Positions 16,151 through 24,380 of a stretch of 64,000 bases of DNA are shown piece after piece. The stretch spans positions 1 to 64,000 of the forward strand of contig JACOXI010000004.1 in assembly GCA_016176335.1 (NCBI GenBank), given 5' to 3'. This stretch comes from Candidatus Daviesbacteria bacterium. Lineage in GTDB: Bacteria; Patescibacteria; Microgenomatia; Daviesbacterales; UBA10151. Positions within the stretch are counted from its first letter, which is position 1. The number at the start of each line of letters is the position of its first letter. The position numbers were made by a program, and so were the translations under genes. The notes beneath the pieces are model-generated. The model was not told the origin of the DNA. It made no database searches and saw only the letters and a program-made list of their open reading frames with translations.

Positions 16151-16596
16151 TAGATTTTTTCCTTCGCATAGTAAACAGTTCTTGTATCGGATTTAGAATC
16201 GCCGGTTGCATCAAAGGCATTCACAGTAATTTGATTGGTTCCCTCAAAAAGATTCAAAACCGTGGAAAAACTGCCGTCAGGTTTTGATTTTATGATTATA
16301 TTTTGGGTATCGGAATAGATTAACACTTCCAAAGACGGGCCTGTTTTTCCGGACACTATGACTGAAGGTTCAAACAAGAGTACATTTTCTTCGGGCTGTT
16401 CCAGTTCTAACCTTAAAGTTTTGGGTGCTGTAGTCACCAGCCCTTTTTCAAAAGGCTTCCCATTCTCGGCATATTGGAGATTGAGAATATAATAGAGTCC
16501 GAAAATGAAAATCACTCCCGTAATAAGAATGGCCATATTTGATAGTAGGAAGGTTCTGCTGGAGATTTTTTTGTTTAAGTTTAACCAGAATTTCAT
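16150..16596 (-). CDS. Single-TM protein with extracellular Ig-like/glucodextranase_B-type domain
   Basis: 148 aa. TM at residues 20-40 with a basic cytoplasmic N-terminus (KFWLNLNKKISSR). The outer part (about 75-145) reads EPSVIVSGKTGPSLEVLIYSD and NLFEGTNQITVNAFDATGD, the pattern of glucodextranase_B / Big-type adhesion modules. Probably an envelope anchor or adhesin accessory. It overlaps the downstream secreted protein gene by 1 nt. Divergent from the MBL gene, with 59 bp between start codons. Confidence 0.7.
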   Translation of the reverse strand: MKFWLNLNKKISSRTFLLSNMAILITGVIFIFGLYYILNLQYAENGKPFEKGLVTTAPKTLRLELEQPEENVLLFEPSVIVSGKTGPSLEVLIYSDTQNIIIKSKPDGSFSTVLNLFEGTNQITVNAFDATGDSKSDTRTVYYAKEKI

Positions 16597-16616
16597 AGTT
16601 GAATTATTTTAGCATA

Positions 16617-16645
16617 TTGTTTCACTTTAGTTTTTTTGTTAGTAT
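16617..16645 (+). promoter_or_regulatory. Promoter of the MBL hydrolase gene
   Basis: TTGTTT (16617-16622), 17 nt, TAGTAT (16640-16645). The ATG at 16656 is 10 nt downstream, while earlier in-frame ATGs fall within or before the promoter. Confidence 0.6.
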
Positions 16646-16655
16646 GGCACCCGAT

Positions 16656-17312
16656 ATGGATATTTATTGGGGTGGACAAGCCTTAATAAGATTAAAAGGT
16701 AAAAATGCCTCTTTGGTCATTGATCCGTTTGATCCGCAATTTGTCGGATTAAAGCTTCCCAAAGACCTTTCCGCGGATGTAGTTTTAATAACTCACAATC
16801 ACCATGATCATAATAATTCAAAAGCAGTAGTATCTTCTTCGGGTGGGGATCCTATGAAATTTAGCGACCCAGGAGAGTATGAGGTAGGTGGGGTAGTGAT
16901 AACCGGAATTGATTCATTTCATGATGATGAAAGCGGCGCCAAAAGAGGTCAGAATATTATTTTTCATCTGCTCTTTGATGGACTAAATTTGGTTCATCTG
17001 GGGGATTTGGGCCAATCAAAGTTAACAGAAGGCCAGCTGGCGCAAATTGGAGAAGTAGATATACTTTTTATTCCCGTAGGTTCTGTTTACACCATCAACG
17101 GGAAGGCAGCTGCAGAAATAGTGTCCCAGCTTGAACCGAAAATTATTATACCGATTCATTGTAAGTTAGAAGGATTAAAGTTTGAGCTGGAAGGTGTAGA
17201 AAATTTCCTAAAAGAGATGGGTGCTGAAGGAGTTCAACCGCAAGCGAAATTGTCAATCAGTAAAGAAAAACTACCCGAAGAACCGCAGGTAGTGGTACTA
17301 AGCAAAATTTAG
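16656..17312 (+). CDS. MBL-fold metal-dependent hydrolase (UPF0173-like)
   Basis: 218 aa from the ATG at 16656 (MDIYWGGQALIRLKG), which matches the family start and the promoter. LITHNHHDHNNS is the HxHxDH zinc site. FSDPGEYEVGGVVITGI and LVHLGDLGQSKLTEGQ are typical of UPF0173/YtkL-type lactamase-fold hydrolases. PVGSVYTINGKAAAEIVSQLEPKIIIPIHC completes the metal site. Cytoplasmic; natural substrate unknown in the family. A word-repeat gap separates it from dnaB on the same strand. Confidence 0.9.
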   Translation: MDIYWGGQALIRLKGKNASLVIDPFDPQFVGLKLPKDLSADVVLITHNHHDHNNSKAVVSSSGGDPMKFSDPGEYEVGGVVITGIDSFHDDESGAKRGQNIIFHLLFDGLNLVHLGDLGQSKLTEGQLAQIGEVDILFIPVGSVYTINGKAAAEIVSQLEPKIIIPIHCKLEGLKFELEGVENFLKEMGAEGVQPQAKLSISKEKLPEEPQVVVLSKI

Positions 17313-17385
17313 AGTTCAGAATTCAGAATAAAAAAATTCTAAATTATAAATTTAATTATGAATTCTAGATTATAAATTCTAAATT
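17313..17385 (+). repeat. AT-rich word repeat between MBL gene and dnaB
   Basis: ttcagaattcagaat then several attctaaattataa / aattatgaattctagattataa words, self-complementary around gaattc. TATAAA lies 9 nt before the dnaB ATG and may serve as its -10. Confidence 0.6.
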
Positions 17386-18747
17386 ATGGCAAATGTAACC
17401 AAGCTGCCACCGCAAAATATAGATGCCGAGCAATCCCTTCTTGGGGCACTGCTGATTGATAAGGATGCGATTGTTAGGGTTTCGGAGATTTTATCCATTA
17501 GAGATTTTTACAGGATCGACCAGCACGCACCTGTTTACGATGCAATCCAAACCCTATATGAGCGGCGGGAGCCAATTGACCTGGTAACAGTGACAGAAGA
17601 GCTTAAAAGAAAAAGCGTTTACGACAAAATTGGAGGAGCGAGCTATTTAACCAGTTTGGTTAACATTGTTCCAACTTCCGCACATATTGAACACTACGCC
17701 AAGATCATCAAGGAACACTCAATCAGAAGAAGTTTGATAACCCAGGCCACAAAACTAATTGAGCACTCTTACGACGAGTCCGAGGATGTTGATCAGATTT
17801 TGGAAAATGCGGAATCCGCCATTTTTGCTATATCTCAAGAACACGTCAGTCGCGATTTTATCCCGATCAAGGATGCACTGACAGAATCCTTCGACCGTTT
17901 GGATGAACTGCAAAAATCCTCCGGAAAATTGCGGGGTGTGCCAACAGGTTTTAGGGATTTGGACAATAAGTTAGCAGGAATGCAGGATTCAAATCTGTTG
18001 ATTTTGGCATCCCGACCGGGTCAAGGAAAAACCAGTTTGGCTTTAAACATAGCCCAATATGTGGGGACTGCCGGCATTCCGGTGGGTATTTTCTCTTTGG
18101 AGATGAGTCAGGAGGAATTGGTGGACAGGCTGCTGATAGGTCAGGCGGACATTGATGCTTGGAAATTAAAAACAGGGAGATTGGGAGAGAGTGATTTTGA
18201 TAAGCTGTCTTTGGCCATGGGTGAGCTTGCCGAAGCCCCTATTTTTATTGATGATACTCCCGGAATTTCCATTTCGGAAATCAGAACCAAAGCCAGAAGA
18301 TTGCAGGTGGAGCACGGATTAAAGTTTCTAATAGTTGATTATTTGCAGCTTATTCATGGAAGAAATCTGGAAAACAGGGTGCAGGAAGTTTCAGAGATTT
18401 CCCAAAACTTAAAAAATTTGGCCAGGGAATTAAAGATTCCGGTTCTGGCTATATCACAACTTAACCGTTCGGTTGAGGCGCGGGGTACCAAAAGGCCTCA
18501 ACTGGCAGATCTTCGTGAATCCGGTGCAATTGAACAGGATGCTGATGTGGTGATGTTTATTTACAGAGAAGATCCGGACAAAGGGGAAAACGTTACTTTA
18601 GATATTCAAAAACACAGAAATGGACCAACAGGAGAGATAGAGTTATTCTTTCGGGCGGAGCGGACCAAGTTTTACGGTGCGGAGAAGGCCAGAATTAAAT
18701 CTACTGAAAAAGTCGAGTCAAAGGAAGCTCCTGTCGCAGCTGCCTAG
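17386..18747 (+). CDS. dnaB: Replicative DNA helicase DnaB
   Basis: 453 aa. The N-terminal domain (NIDAEQSLLGALLIDKDAI) is followed by the RecA-like motor from about residue 180. Walker A is ASRPGQGKTSLALNIA, a variant with GQ where most DnaB have SM. Walker B is FLIVDYLQLI; AISQLNRSVEARG and DLRESGAIEQDADVV are the later motifs. It unwinds DNA ahead of the fork as a hexamer. The tail is Ala/Glu-rich. It overlaps the convergent MgtE-like gene by 4 bp. Confidence 0.96.
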   Translation: MANVTKLPPQNIDAEQSLLGALLIDKDAIVRVSEILSIRDFYRIDQHAPVYDAIQTLYERREPIDLVTVTEELKRKSVYDKIGGASYLTSLVNIVPTSAHIEHYAKIIKEHSIRRSLITQATKLIEHSYDESEDVDQILENAESAIFAISQEHVSRDFIPIKDALTESFDRLDELQKSSGKLRGVPTGFRDLDNKLAGMQDSNLLILASRPGQGKTSLALNIAQYVGTAGIPVGIFSLEMSQEELVDRLLIGQADIDAWKLKTGRLGESDFDKLSLAMGELAEAPIFIDDTPGISISEIRTKARRLQVEHGLKFLIVDYLQLIHGRNLENRVQEVSEISQNLKNLARELKIPVLAISQLNRSVEARGTKRPQLADLRESGAIEQDADVVMFIYREDPDKGENVTLDIQKHRNGPTGEIELFFRAERTKFYGAEKARIKSTEKVESKEAPVAAA

Positions 18748-19292
18748 AGGATAATTAAAGTAGCAATCAGTAAATAGACTAATAAACTGATCAAGTTTTG
18801 TAAGATTGTGGTAAATGGACCTGCACCTAAAGCTGGGTCTTCATGTTCTTTAAAAAGCACTTCTGGCACAATTAGAGCAATCATTGGAGCTATAATCCCA
18901 TTAATAAACATAGCTATGGCAACTGTTAGGGCAACATTAGTAGATCCTAACCAAAATTTGGCAAACAGCCCAAGTAAGCTGCCAAAAATTATTCCAAAAG
19001 ATATCCCAACCATCAGTTCTTTAATAAAATACTGAAAAAAATTATCTCTGAACTTTGCTAAATTTCTGACATAGATATTTTCTGTTTGAGTGCCTATAGC
19101 ATCAGACATATAAACAATCACAGGCAAGAAAAACGCCAAAGAGATATTTTGAGATAAAATACTTTCAAATTTGGAAACTAAAATTGTGACAATTATTCCA
19201 CCTAAAAGTCCCACAATAAGCCAGGGAAATCTTTCCTTAATTAAGAGACTTACTCTTTCTTTAGCATCATCTGTGATGTGGTAATTAGCCAT
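18744..19292 (-). CDS. Stand-alone MgtE-type membrane domain protein
   Basis: 182 aa with five hydrophobic segments. PVIVYMSDAIGTQTENIYVRN (residues 56-76) corresponds to the conserved pore segment of MgtE/SLC41 channels (normally GNAGTQ), and IIAPMIALIVPEV to a second signature. The cytoplasmic N and CBS domains that gate classic MgtE are absent. Probable divalent-cation channel working as a dimer; constitutive opening or a partner regulator must be assumed. Extended -10 TGATATACT lies 7 nt before the ATG. Confidence 0.8.
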   Translation of the reverse strand: MANYHITDDAKERVSLLIKERFPWLIVGLLGGIIVTILVSKFESILSQNISLAFFLPVIVYMSDAIGTQTENIYVRNLAKFRDNFFQYFIKELMVGISFGIIFGSLLGLFAKFWLGSTNVALTVAIAMFINGIIAPMIALIVPEVLFKEHEDPALGAGPFTTILQNLISLLVYLLIATLIIL

Positions 19293-19541
19293 TAATTTGA
19301 GTATATCATTTATAAGAGATAGAGTTGTTTAATTTGATATTTGGTGCCGGGGGAGGGAGTTCCTTCGACAGATTCGATGAACTTACTGCAAGCAAGCTCA
19401 GGATAAACTTCTCCTCCCTCTGATCATAAACCTTTGGTGTTAAAAATACCTATTCTGGCTCAGGAGATAGCAAAAAGCTTGTGGGGTACAAAGCCTTCAT
19501 TGAACATAACTAAATTTTAAACTTCAAAGAATTTTTAGATC
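19293..19541. other. Intergenic region with a repeat, no gene seen
   Basis: It holds the MgtE-gene promoter at its left edge, the palindromic repeat at 19351-19420, and about 120 nt without a recognisable signal before the ArsR-gene promoter. Confidence 0.6.
19351..19420. repeat. Diverged CCTTCGAC...GCTCAGGAT repeat
   Basis: gggagttccttcgac on the left and gctcaggataaacttctccc on the right form an imperfect stem-loop. The core words are the same as those embedded in ychF. Confidence 0.65.
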
Positions 19542-19570
19542 TTGACATGAAAGTATATACTGGATACTAT
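19542..19570 (+). promoter_or_regulatory. Consensus promoter with overlapping dyad (probable ArsR operator)
   Basis: TTGACA (19542-19547), 17 nt, TACTAT (19565-19570), 6 nt to the ATG. AGTAT...ATACT dyads (19552-19569) overlap the spacer and -10, so autorepression by the encoded ArsR-type protein is likely. Confidence 0.65.
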
Positions 19571-19576
19571 TAATAT

Positions 19577-19945
19577 ATGCTCAATCGTTCATATATTAAA
19601 GGTCATAAAGTACACCCCCATTATTTAACAGATTCTAAAATTTTATCACTTCAAAAGAGCATTAACTTTTCACTGGAAGAAGAAAAATTAGTTAGAGTTA
19701 TCCGTCATTTATCAGACACTACAAAATTAAAGATTTATTTACTATTACATAAAGTTGAGGAAATATCAGTAACTGATTTAACTCAAGTTTTGGGACTTTC
19801 CCAATCAGCTGTTTCCCATGCCTTATCTGATTTAAAAAATTTAGGACTTGTGGAAAGTTATCGCTGCGGGCAATTAATCTGTTACTCGCTTAAGTTAGGT
19901 ACGAGAAAACGTAAATTGTTAAGCTTTCTTGAAAGGTTTAAGTAA
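19577..19945 (+). CDS. ArsR/SmtB-family winged-helix regulator
   Basis: 122 aa. Helix-turn-helix at about 66-92 (VTDLTQVLGLSQSAVSHALSDL) and wing YRCGQLICYSLK. The classic alpha-3 metal motif ELCVCDL is replaced by EISVTDL, so arsenic, cadmium or lead sensing at that site is not expected. Two cysteines in the wing and a His-rich N-terminus (GHKVHPHY) could serve thiol or metal sensing; this is inference. It heads a run of thiol-redox genes (2 nt to the next gene) that it probably controls. Leaderless start. Confidence 0.85.
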   Translation: MLNRSYIKGHKVHPHYLTDSKILSLQKSINFSLEEEKLVRVIRHLSDTTKLKIYLLLHKVEEISVTDLTQVLGLSQSAVSHALSDLKNLGLVESYRCGQLICYSLKLGTRKRKLLSFLERFK

Positions 19946-19947
19946 TC

Positions 19948-20388
19948 ATGAAACCATTTAATGTATTCATTGCTATATCCCTGATTATAATTGCATTAGG
20001 TGTTTTCTTCTTTAGGAACGGATTCAACAAACCACAAAATATAGTCTCAAACACCGATTCTCCAGTTTTGATGGACAGGCTAAATTATATAGATTATTCG
20101 GAGCAGAATTTAGAGTCAGCTAAAAGAAACGGAAGACCAGTTTTGTTTTTTGCTGCCACTGTTTGGTGTCAAACCTGCCAGGCTTTGGAAAAAGAGATAA
20201 AAGAGAAGGGTAATCTCCTACCATCTGATGTAACAATACTTAAGGTTGATTATGATCATGATAGAGAAATGAATAGAAAATGGGGTGTAACTTCTCAGCA
20301 TACATTGATTGTTTTAGATCAAAATGGCAATGAAGTAAAAAGATGGATCGGCGGCAATCTTGATGCTTTAATTCAAAATTTAAACTGA
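19948..20388 (+). CDS. Membrane-anchored thioredoxin-fold protein
   Basis: 146 aa. TM anchor at residues 5-22, then a thioredoxin-like domain with ATVWCQTCQALEKEI (CxxC at about 74-77) and the cis-Pro region replaced by TSQHTLIVLD. The active site faces outside the membrane. It lies directly before the CcdA-like gene, so it is the likely electron acceptor of that transmembrane reductant channel. No Shine-Dalgarno sequence is evident; 2-nt gap from the regulator gene. Confidence 0.85.
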   Translation: MKPFNVFIAISLIIIALGVFFFRNGFNKPQNIVSNTDSPVLMDRLNYIDYSEQNLESAKRNGRPVLFFAATVWCQTCQALEKEIKEKGNLLPSDVTILKVDYDHDREMNRKWGVTSQHTLIVLDQNGNEVKRWIGGNLDALIQNLN

Positions 20389-20416
20389 AGCAAGCTTCGT
20401 GCTTCGCAATAAAATT

Positions 20417-22078
20417 ATGTTTCTGCTCATACCAATAGCTTTTATATCAGGAATATTAACAGTATTTTCACCTTGTGTTCTGCCGATACTCCCCGCTGTT
20501 TTGGCAAGCGGCATTGATGGAAATACCAGAAGGATCAAGGGGGTTATCTTAGGGCTTGTGATAAGTTTTACCGTTGCCTCTTTGCTTTTGGCAACAGTAG
20601 TTCGGGTTTTAGGTATTCCTGCAGATATTGTCAGAGCTTTAGCAGTAGTACTTTTAATTTTATTCGGAGTAAGCCTGGTATTTCCTATTATTTGGGAAAG
20701 GATTCAGATCTGGATTGAAAGATACTGGCACTTTCAGCCAACTCAAAATCAAGGTAGTGGTTTCTGGGGAGGATTTTTAACAGGCACAAGCTTAGGAATT
20801 GTCTGGACACCCTGTATTGGTCCGGTTGTAGCAGCTATGGCAACACTGGCTGCAGTAAGCTCATTTTCTCTAACAATGGTATTAATTATTTTTGCCTACG
20901 CAATCGGGACAGGAATACCACTGTACTTTATTGCAAGGGGTGGAAGTGCAGCTTCCCAGAAATTAACTTTTTTTAAAACCCAGAATCAGAAAATAAGACA
21001 AGTTTTTGGAATTATTATTCTAGCAACAGCATTATCTATTTGGACAGGCGCAGATAGAGTGTTGCAGGCTTGGACACTAACTAATTTACCAGAATCTTGG
21101 ACACAACTTGCAACTACTTTTGAAAGTAAAGTTAAAGTGGATACGCAACTTAGTGAGTTAAAAGGAGGCGAACAGCAAATACAGAAGGCAACCCCTGGAG
21201 AAACTGTGGTGAAAAAAGTATCCTTGCAAAACGATTTCAAGGGAGCAAAAATCAAGAAAGAAGATCTTTTACAAGGCTGTTTTGGGCAGGATTGCATTCC
21301 CTCAATTGATAATCCTAGATTTGAATCTATGAATGATGCTACCTGGTTAAGAGATGAAGACATTGTCTTTGCAATTGATTACAAAGGTGTGCAAAGAGCA
21401 TACCCTCAAAGAATTCTCAATTGGCACGAGATTGTCAATGATACTATCGCTAGTGATCCTGTAGCAGTTACTTTTTGCCCGCTTTGCGGGTCAGCTTTAG
21501 CTTTTGAGAGAAAGGTTGATGGGATAATTACAGAACTGGGTGTGTCTGGAAAGCTTCATAATAGTGATTTAGTTATGTATGATCGGTACGAGGGTAATTT
21601 ATGGCAACAAATTACAGGCGAGGGAATTGTCGGGCCTGCCGCAAGAAGAAATGAAGTTTTAAAACAAATTCCCATAATTACTACACCATGGGGGAAGTGG
21701 AAAAAGGAGCACCCCAATACTCAAGTGCTTTCAAGAAATACCGGCCATAGCAGAAATTACGATCAATACCCATATGGAACTTATGAACAGGATGATCAAC
21801 TATTTTTTGGTGTCAAAGGACTAGATAAAAGTCTTCAGATAAAAACAGTAGTGTATGGAATAGACGTTGATGGTAGGTCAAAGGCTTATCCGGAGAGTGC
21901 TTTTGAAACAAAAAAAGTTATAGAAGATAAGATCGGAGATACACCAATTAGATTAGAGAGAAAAGATTCTGGAGAGATCAAGGCAATAAATATACAAACA
22001 AATGAAGAAATAATACCTATTAGGCTCTTCTGGTTTGCCTGGGTGGCATTTCACCAGGATACAGAAATTTATCCATGA
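20417..22078 (+). CDS. CcdA/DsbD transmembrane domain fused to a DUF3179 domain
   Basis: 553 aa from the ATG at 20417; the in-frame GTG at 20399 lies in a small aagcttcgtgctt hairpin and is less likely. Residues 1-215 hold six TM helices with FSPCVLPILPA and WTPCIGPVVAA, the two redox-active Cys of the CcdA/DsbD family, which pass electrons from cytoplasmic thioredoxin outward. After a linker (about 215-285), residues 290-550 match DUF3179: NWHEIVND, VTFCPLCGSALAFER, SGKLHNSDLVMYDR, LWQQITGEGIVGPA, VLSRNTGHSRNYDQYPY. The DUF3179 CPLC cysteines could be substrates of the membrane part. I do not know this fusion from characterised systems. It overlaps the next gene by 4 bp. Confidence 0.88.
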   Translation: MFLLIPIAFISGILTVFSPCVLPILPAVLASGIDGNTRRIKGVILGLVISFTVASLLLATVVRVLGIPADIVRALAVVLLILFGVSLVFPIIWERIQIWIERYWHFQPTQNQGSGFWGGFLTGTSLGIVWTPCIGPVVAAMATLAAVSSFSLTMVLIIFAYAIGTGIPLYFIARGGSAASQKLTFFKTQNQKIRQVFGIIILATALSIWTGADRVLQAWTLTNLPESWTQLATTFESKVKVDTQLSELKGGEQQIQKATPGETVVKKVSLQNDFKGAKIKKEDLLQGCFGQDCIPSIDNPRFESMNDATWLRDEDIVFAIDYKGVQRAYPQRILNWHEIVNDTIASDPVAVTFCPLCGSALAFERKVDGIITELGVSGKLHNSDLVMYDRYEGNLWQQITGEGIVGPAARRNEVLKQIPIITTPWGKWKKEHPNTQVLSRNTGHSRNYDQYPYGTYEQDDQLFFGVKGLDKSLQIKTVVYGIDVDGRSKAYPESAFETKKVIEDKIGDTPIRLERKDSGEIKAINIQTNEEIIPIRLFWFAWVAFHQDTEIYP

Positions 22079-22593
22079 ACAGAAAACTGATGGTTCTAAA
22101 ACAGTTGGATCTTTTTAAGGCGCTAACTGAAGATATGCTCAAATATATCAGTGAGCGTTTTGCTGAAAGAGAGTATGGCAAGAGACAGGTTATATTTGAG
22201 CCTGAAGATCGAGATAAGGTTTTTTTGTTAAAAAGCGGCAAAGTAGAGATTTATCAACTTACACCTGATGGTAAAAAAATTATTATTGATGTTTTGAGTT
22301 CTGGTGATGTTTTTGGAGATTTGGGTGTAAAAGAAGAAAATGAGCATTTTGTTGAAGCTACAACCAATTCTTTTGTTTGCGTGATGAACAAAGATGAATT
22401 TTTTGATATGGTTAGTAAAGTTCCCCAGGTTGCTAATATATTAGTTAAGGAGCTTTTCTCCAAGGTAATTGAGTCTGAAAAACAAATAGCTGCACTGGCT
22501 TCAGATAATCTTTTGGTTAAAGTAAAAAATTTACTGTTAAGACTTGCCAAAAAACATGGGGAGGTAAAGGACGACAGAGTGGTAATTACCTAA
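22075..22593 (+). CDS. Crp/Fnr-type cNMP-binding domain protein lacking its DNA-binding domain
   Basis: 172 aa. The effector domain is complete (KSGKVEIYQLTPDGKKIIIDVLSSGDVFGDLG; PQVANILVKELFSKVIESEKQIAALASDN), and the dimer helix runs into LLLRLAKKHGEVKDDRVVIT, where the helix-turn-helix should begin. A stop follows at once. The end of a Crp domain is still readable just downstream in another frame (22592-22672). An internal deletion has thus removed about 25-30 codons including the recognition helix. It may be a recent pseudogene or a DNA-binding-dead sensor. It overlaps the CcdA-DUF3179 gene by 4 bp. Confidence 0.82.
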   Translation: MNRKLMVLKQLDLFKALTEDMLKYISERFAEREYGKRQVIFEPEDRDKVFLLKSGKVEIYQLTPDGKKIIIDVLSSGDVFGDLGVKEENEHFVEATTNSFVCVMNKDEFFDMVSKVPQVANILVKELFSKVIESEKQIAALASDNLLVKVKNLLLRLAKKHGEVKDDRVVIT

Positions 22594-22672
22594 TAAACTT
22601 GAGGAAAATAGAATAATTGAAAGAGATGGAAAAATAATCTCCTTTGACCCTCAAAAACTAGCCGAACTTTAA
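22592..22672 (+). pseudogene. Remnant of the Crp-like C-terminus
   Basis: Frame +2 relative to the upstream CDS reads NKLEENRIIERDGKIISFDP then QKLAEL and a stop. This is the wing and tail of a Crp/Fnr helix-turn-helix domain. It lacks a start and can only be explained as the detached end of the preceding gene. Confidence 0.85.
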
Positions 22673-22705
22673 TAAGCTATTTACACTTTTCGCATGTCCC
22701 ATTAA

Positions 22706-23815
22706 TTAATTAAAAACTCTTTGACTTTTTTCTGTTGATAGCCCTTCGTTATCTTTAGCCCCCACAACAACTATCGCATCAGGGCACTCCCCGGGAGTGT
22801 CATAGCGCCATTCAACCTGCGAACCATCCACAGGTCCCACAAAATATCCGCAATTTATTTTCCAGACAAATGTCAGTTTTCCACCTTCAGGATCTGAAGC
22901 TGTAACTTTGAGCAAATATCGGTGGGGCGTCTCCTCGTAAGAACCATGAAGTTGTGTATTATCAATCCTTTCTACGATTGGAGGTCGGCCTGTACTTTGA
23001 GTCTTTTTGGCCTCGTCAGGCGTTTTCTGTGTTTTACCTTCAGTCGTTATTGTCCGGTCCATTTCCTCAAGTTTCTCATCTCCCGTAAGACCGTAAGCAA
23101 TACTGTAGTCTGCTGTGATTTGTTGTTTGACAATATTGGCAAACAATTTACTGACTGCATTTTTGTCAATAAGAGCAATTTGTGACCAGTTTACTGTAGT
23201 TGGAGGTATATCAAGTTGCGAAGTGCTCTTATCCTCACAATCCCAAAAAGAAATGCTGAATTTGGCAACAAATTCATATTCAATCCGCCTGTTGCTGTTT
23301 TTTGGATCTACCATAAACCCTTGTAAATCGACTTGTAAATCGAGCCTGTCAAGATTGATCCTGACAGAAGAATCTTTATCTGTTGGATAATCACAGTCCT
23401 GTGGTCCATATACCCAGCCGTCACCCGTAAAAAGCGTTTGTTTTTTGATTCCCAAGAACTCTCCAACAGTATTGACGGCTCTTTTAACCAGTCTGCCAAA
23501 TGAAACCAACACGTTGGAGGGAGGTCTTTGTTCATCTAAGTAGTACTCATCAATGCGTCCGTGAACTTCACGATCAACTCGCCAGTTGCGCTTATCTTTG
23601 GCAGCCATCATGATTTCCCATTGCATGGTCTTCATTGCTTCTACCACTGCTTTTGGCCAGTTTTTGATATTTTCGGGTTTTCCATCATAAACATTTGAAG
23701 CAATTTCAGGACTGTCTATACCAAACATCTCATATGCTGAAACATCACGAACATGGGAGAAAAAGAATAAGAGTAATATCAGGATGATAAATAACTTTGG
23801 AGCGGATTTCATCAT
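22706..23815 (-). CDS. Secreted protein with C-terminal PKD/Ig-like domain, function unknown
   Basis: 369 aa. Signal peptide at residues 1-27 (hydrophobic LFIILILLLFFFSHV, cleavage near VSA-YE). The middle part has conserved-looking Trp and Cys (VYGPQDCDYPTDKD; KFSISFWDCEDK) but no family I recognise. Residues about 285-368 (PPIVERIDNT to VVVGAKDNEGLSTEKSQ) have the D-P-E-G-G-x-L-x-x-x-W and A-x-D-N-x-G pattern of PKD/cadherin-like Ig domains. Paired with the anchored protein 5 nt upstream, it is probably an extracellular structural or binding protein. Confidence 0.7.
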   Translation of the reverse strand: MMKSAPKLFIILILLLFFFSHVRDVSAYEMFGIDSPEIASNVYDGKPENIKNWPKAVVEAMKTMQWEIMMAAKDKRNWRVDREVHGRIDEYYLDEQRPPSNVLVSFGRLVKRAVNTVGEFLGIKKQTLFTGDGWVYGPQDCDYPTDKDSSVRINLDRLDLQVDLQGFMVDPKNSNRRIEYEFVAKFSISFWDCEDKSTSQLDIPPTTVNWSQIALIDKNAVSKLFANIVKQQITADYSIAYGLTGDEKLEEMDRTITTEGKTQKTPDEAKKTQSTGRPPIVERIDNTQLHGSYEETPHRYLLKVTASDPEGGKLTFVWKINCGYFVGPVDGSQVEWRYDTPGECPDAIVVVGAKDNEGLSTEKSQRVFN

Positions 23816-23819
23816 TGTT

Positions 23820-24221
23820 TTAATTAAACTTTACTTGTTGTAAAATGGCTGTCTGTTCGCCTGGATTTTGACTTACGGAGATTGTTATGGTGATTTCTTG
23901 CTTTGTTGACTTAAAAATAAGGCCTTTTTGATCTATCACCTGCCAACCATTCTCTTTGGCATTTTTCAAGAGGAAATCAAAAACCTCTTGAGGAGAATCA
24001 TTTGAGGCAAAAGCAACCGCAAAATCAGATGGCGGTTTGGTTGCCATTCTAAAAATTGTAGATTCGGGATAAACCGGGAAATCCGGAACGGCGGTAGAGG
24101 ATGTATCAGAGGAAATAAGATCCAAACTGTCCTGATTTTTTACCATCACAAAAACACCTATCAGCACCACTATAGAAAGCAGCAATACAATCCGGATGTT
24201 TAATAATTTTATTAACAACAT
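23820..24221 (-). CDS. Single-TM anchored protein, function unknown
   Basis: 133 aa. TM at residues 7-27; the outer domain starts PDFPVYPESTIFRMA and contains SPQEVFDFLLKNAKENGWQV and ITITISVSQNPGEQT. This alpha-beta pattern is common in small lipoprotein-like envelope proteins, but I cannot name the family. A promoter with a roughly 65-nt leader and AAGGGG 7 nt before the ATG precede it. First gene of a two-gene unit with the secreted PKD-like protein. Confidence 0.7.
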   Translation of the reverse strand: MLLIKLLNIRIVLLLSIVVLIGVFVMVKNQDSLDLISSDTSSTAVPDFPVYPESTIFRMATKPPSDFAVAFASNDSPQEVFDFLLKNAKENGWQVIDQKGLIFKSTKQEITITISVSQNPGEQTAILQQVKFN

Positions 24222-24285
24222 TGTTTAGCCCCTTAGATATCTTTTTGCTTGAAAAATGAATTTATCATTTTTTCTTTCTAGTACC

Positions 24286-24315
24286 AGTGTAGCAGAGAAA
24301 TAAAAGTAAGGTCAA
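24286..24315 (-). promoter_or_regulatory. Promoter of the 24221-22706 unit
   Basis: TTGACC (24310-24315), 18 nt, TACACT (24286-24291) on the minus strand. The start codon is about 65 nt downstream with a Shine-Dalgarno site, so this mRNA is not leaderless. Confidence 0.6.
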
Positions 24316-24380
24316 GGGGACCACAATTTTTGTCACTCAAATGACAGAATAGCTCAATTGAATGGTCTATTATTAAACGC

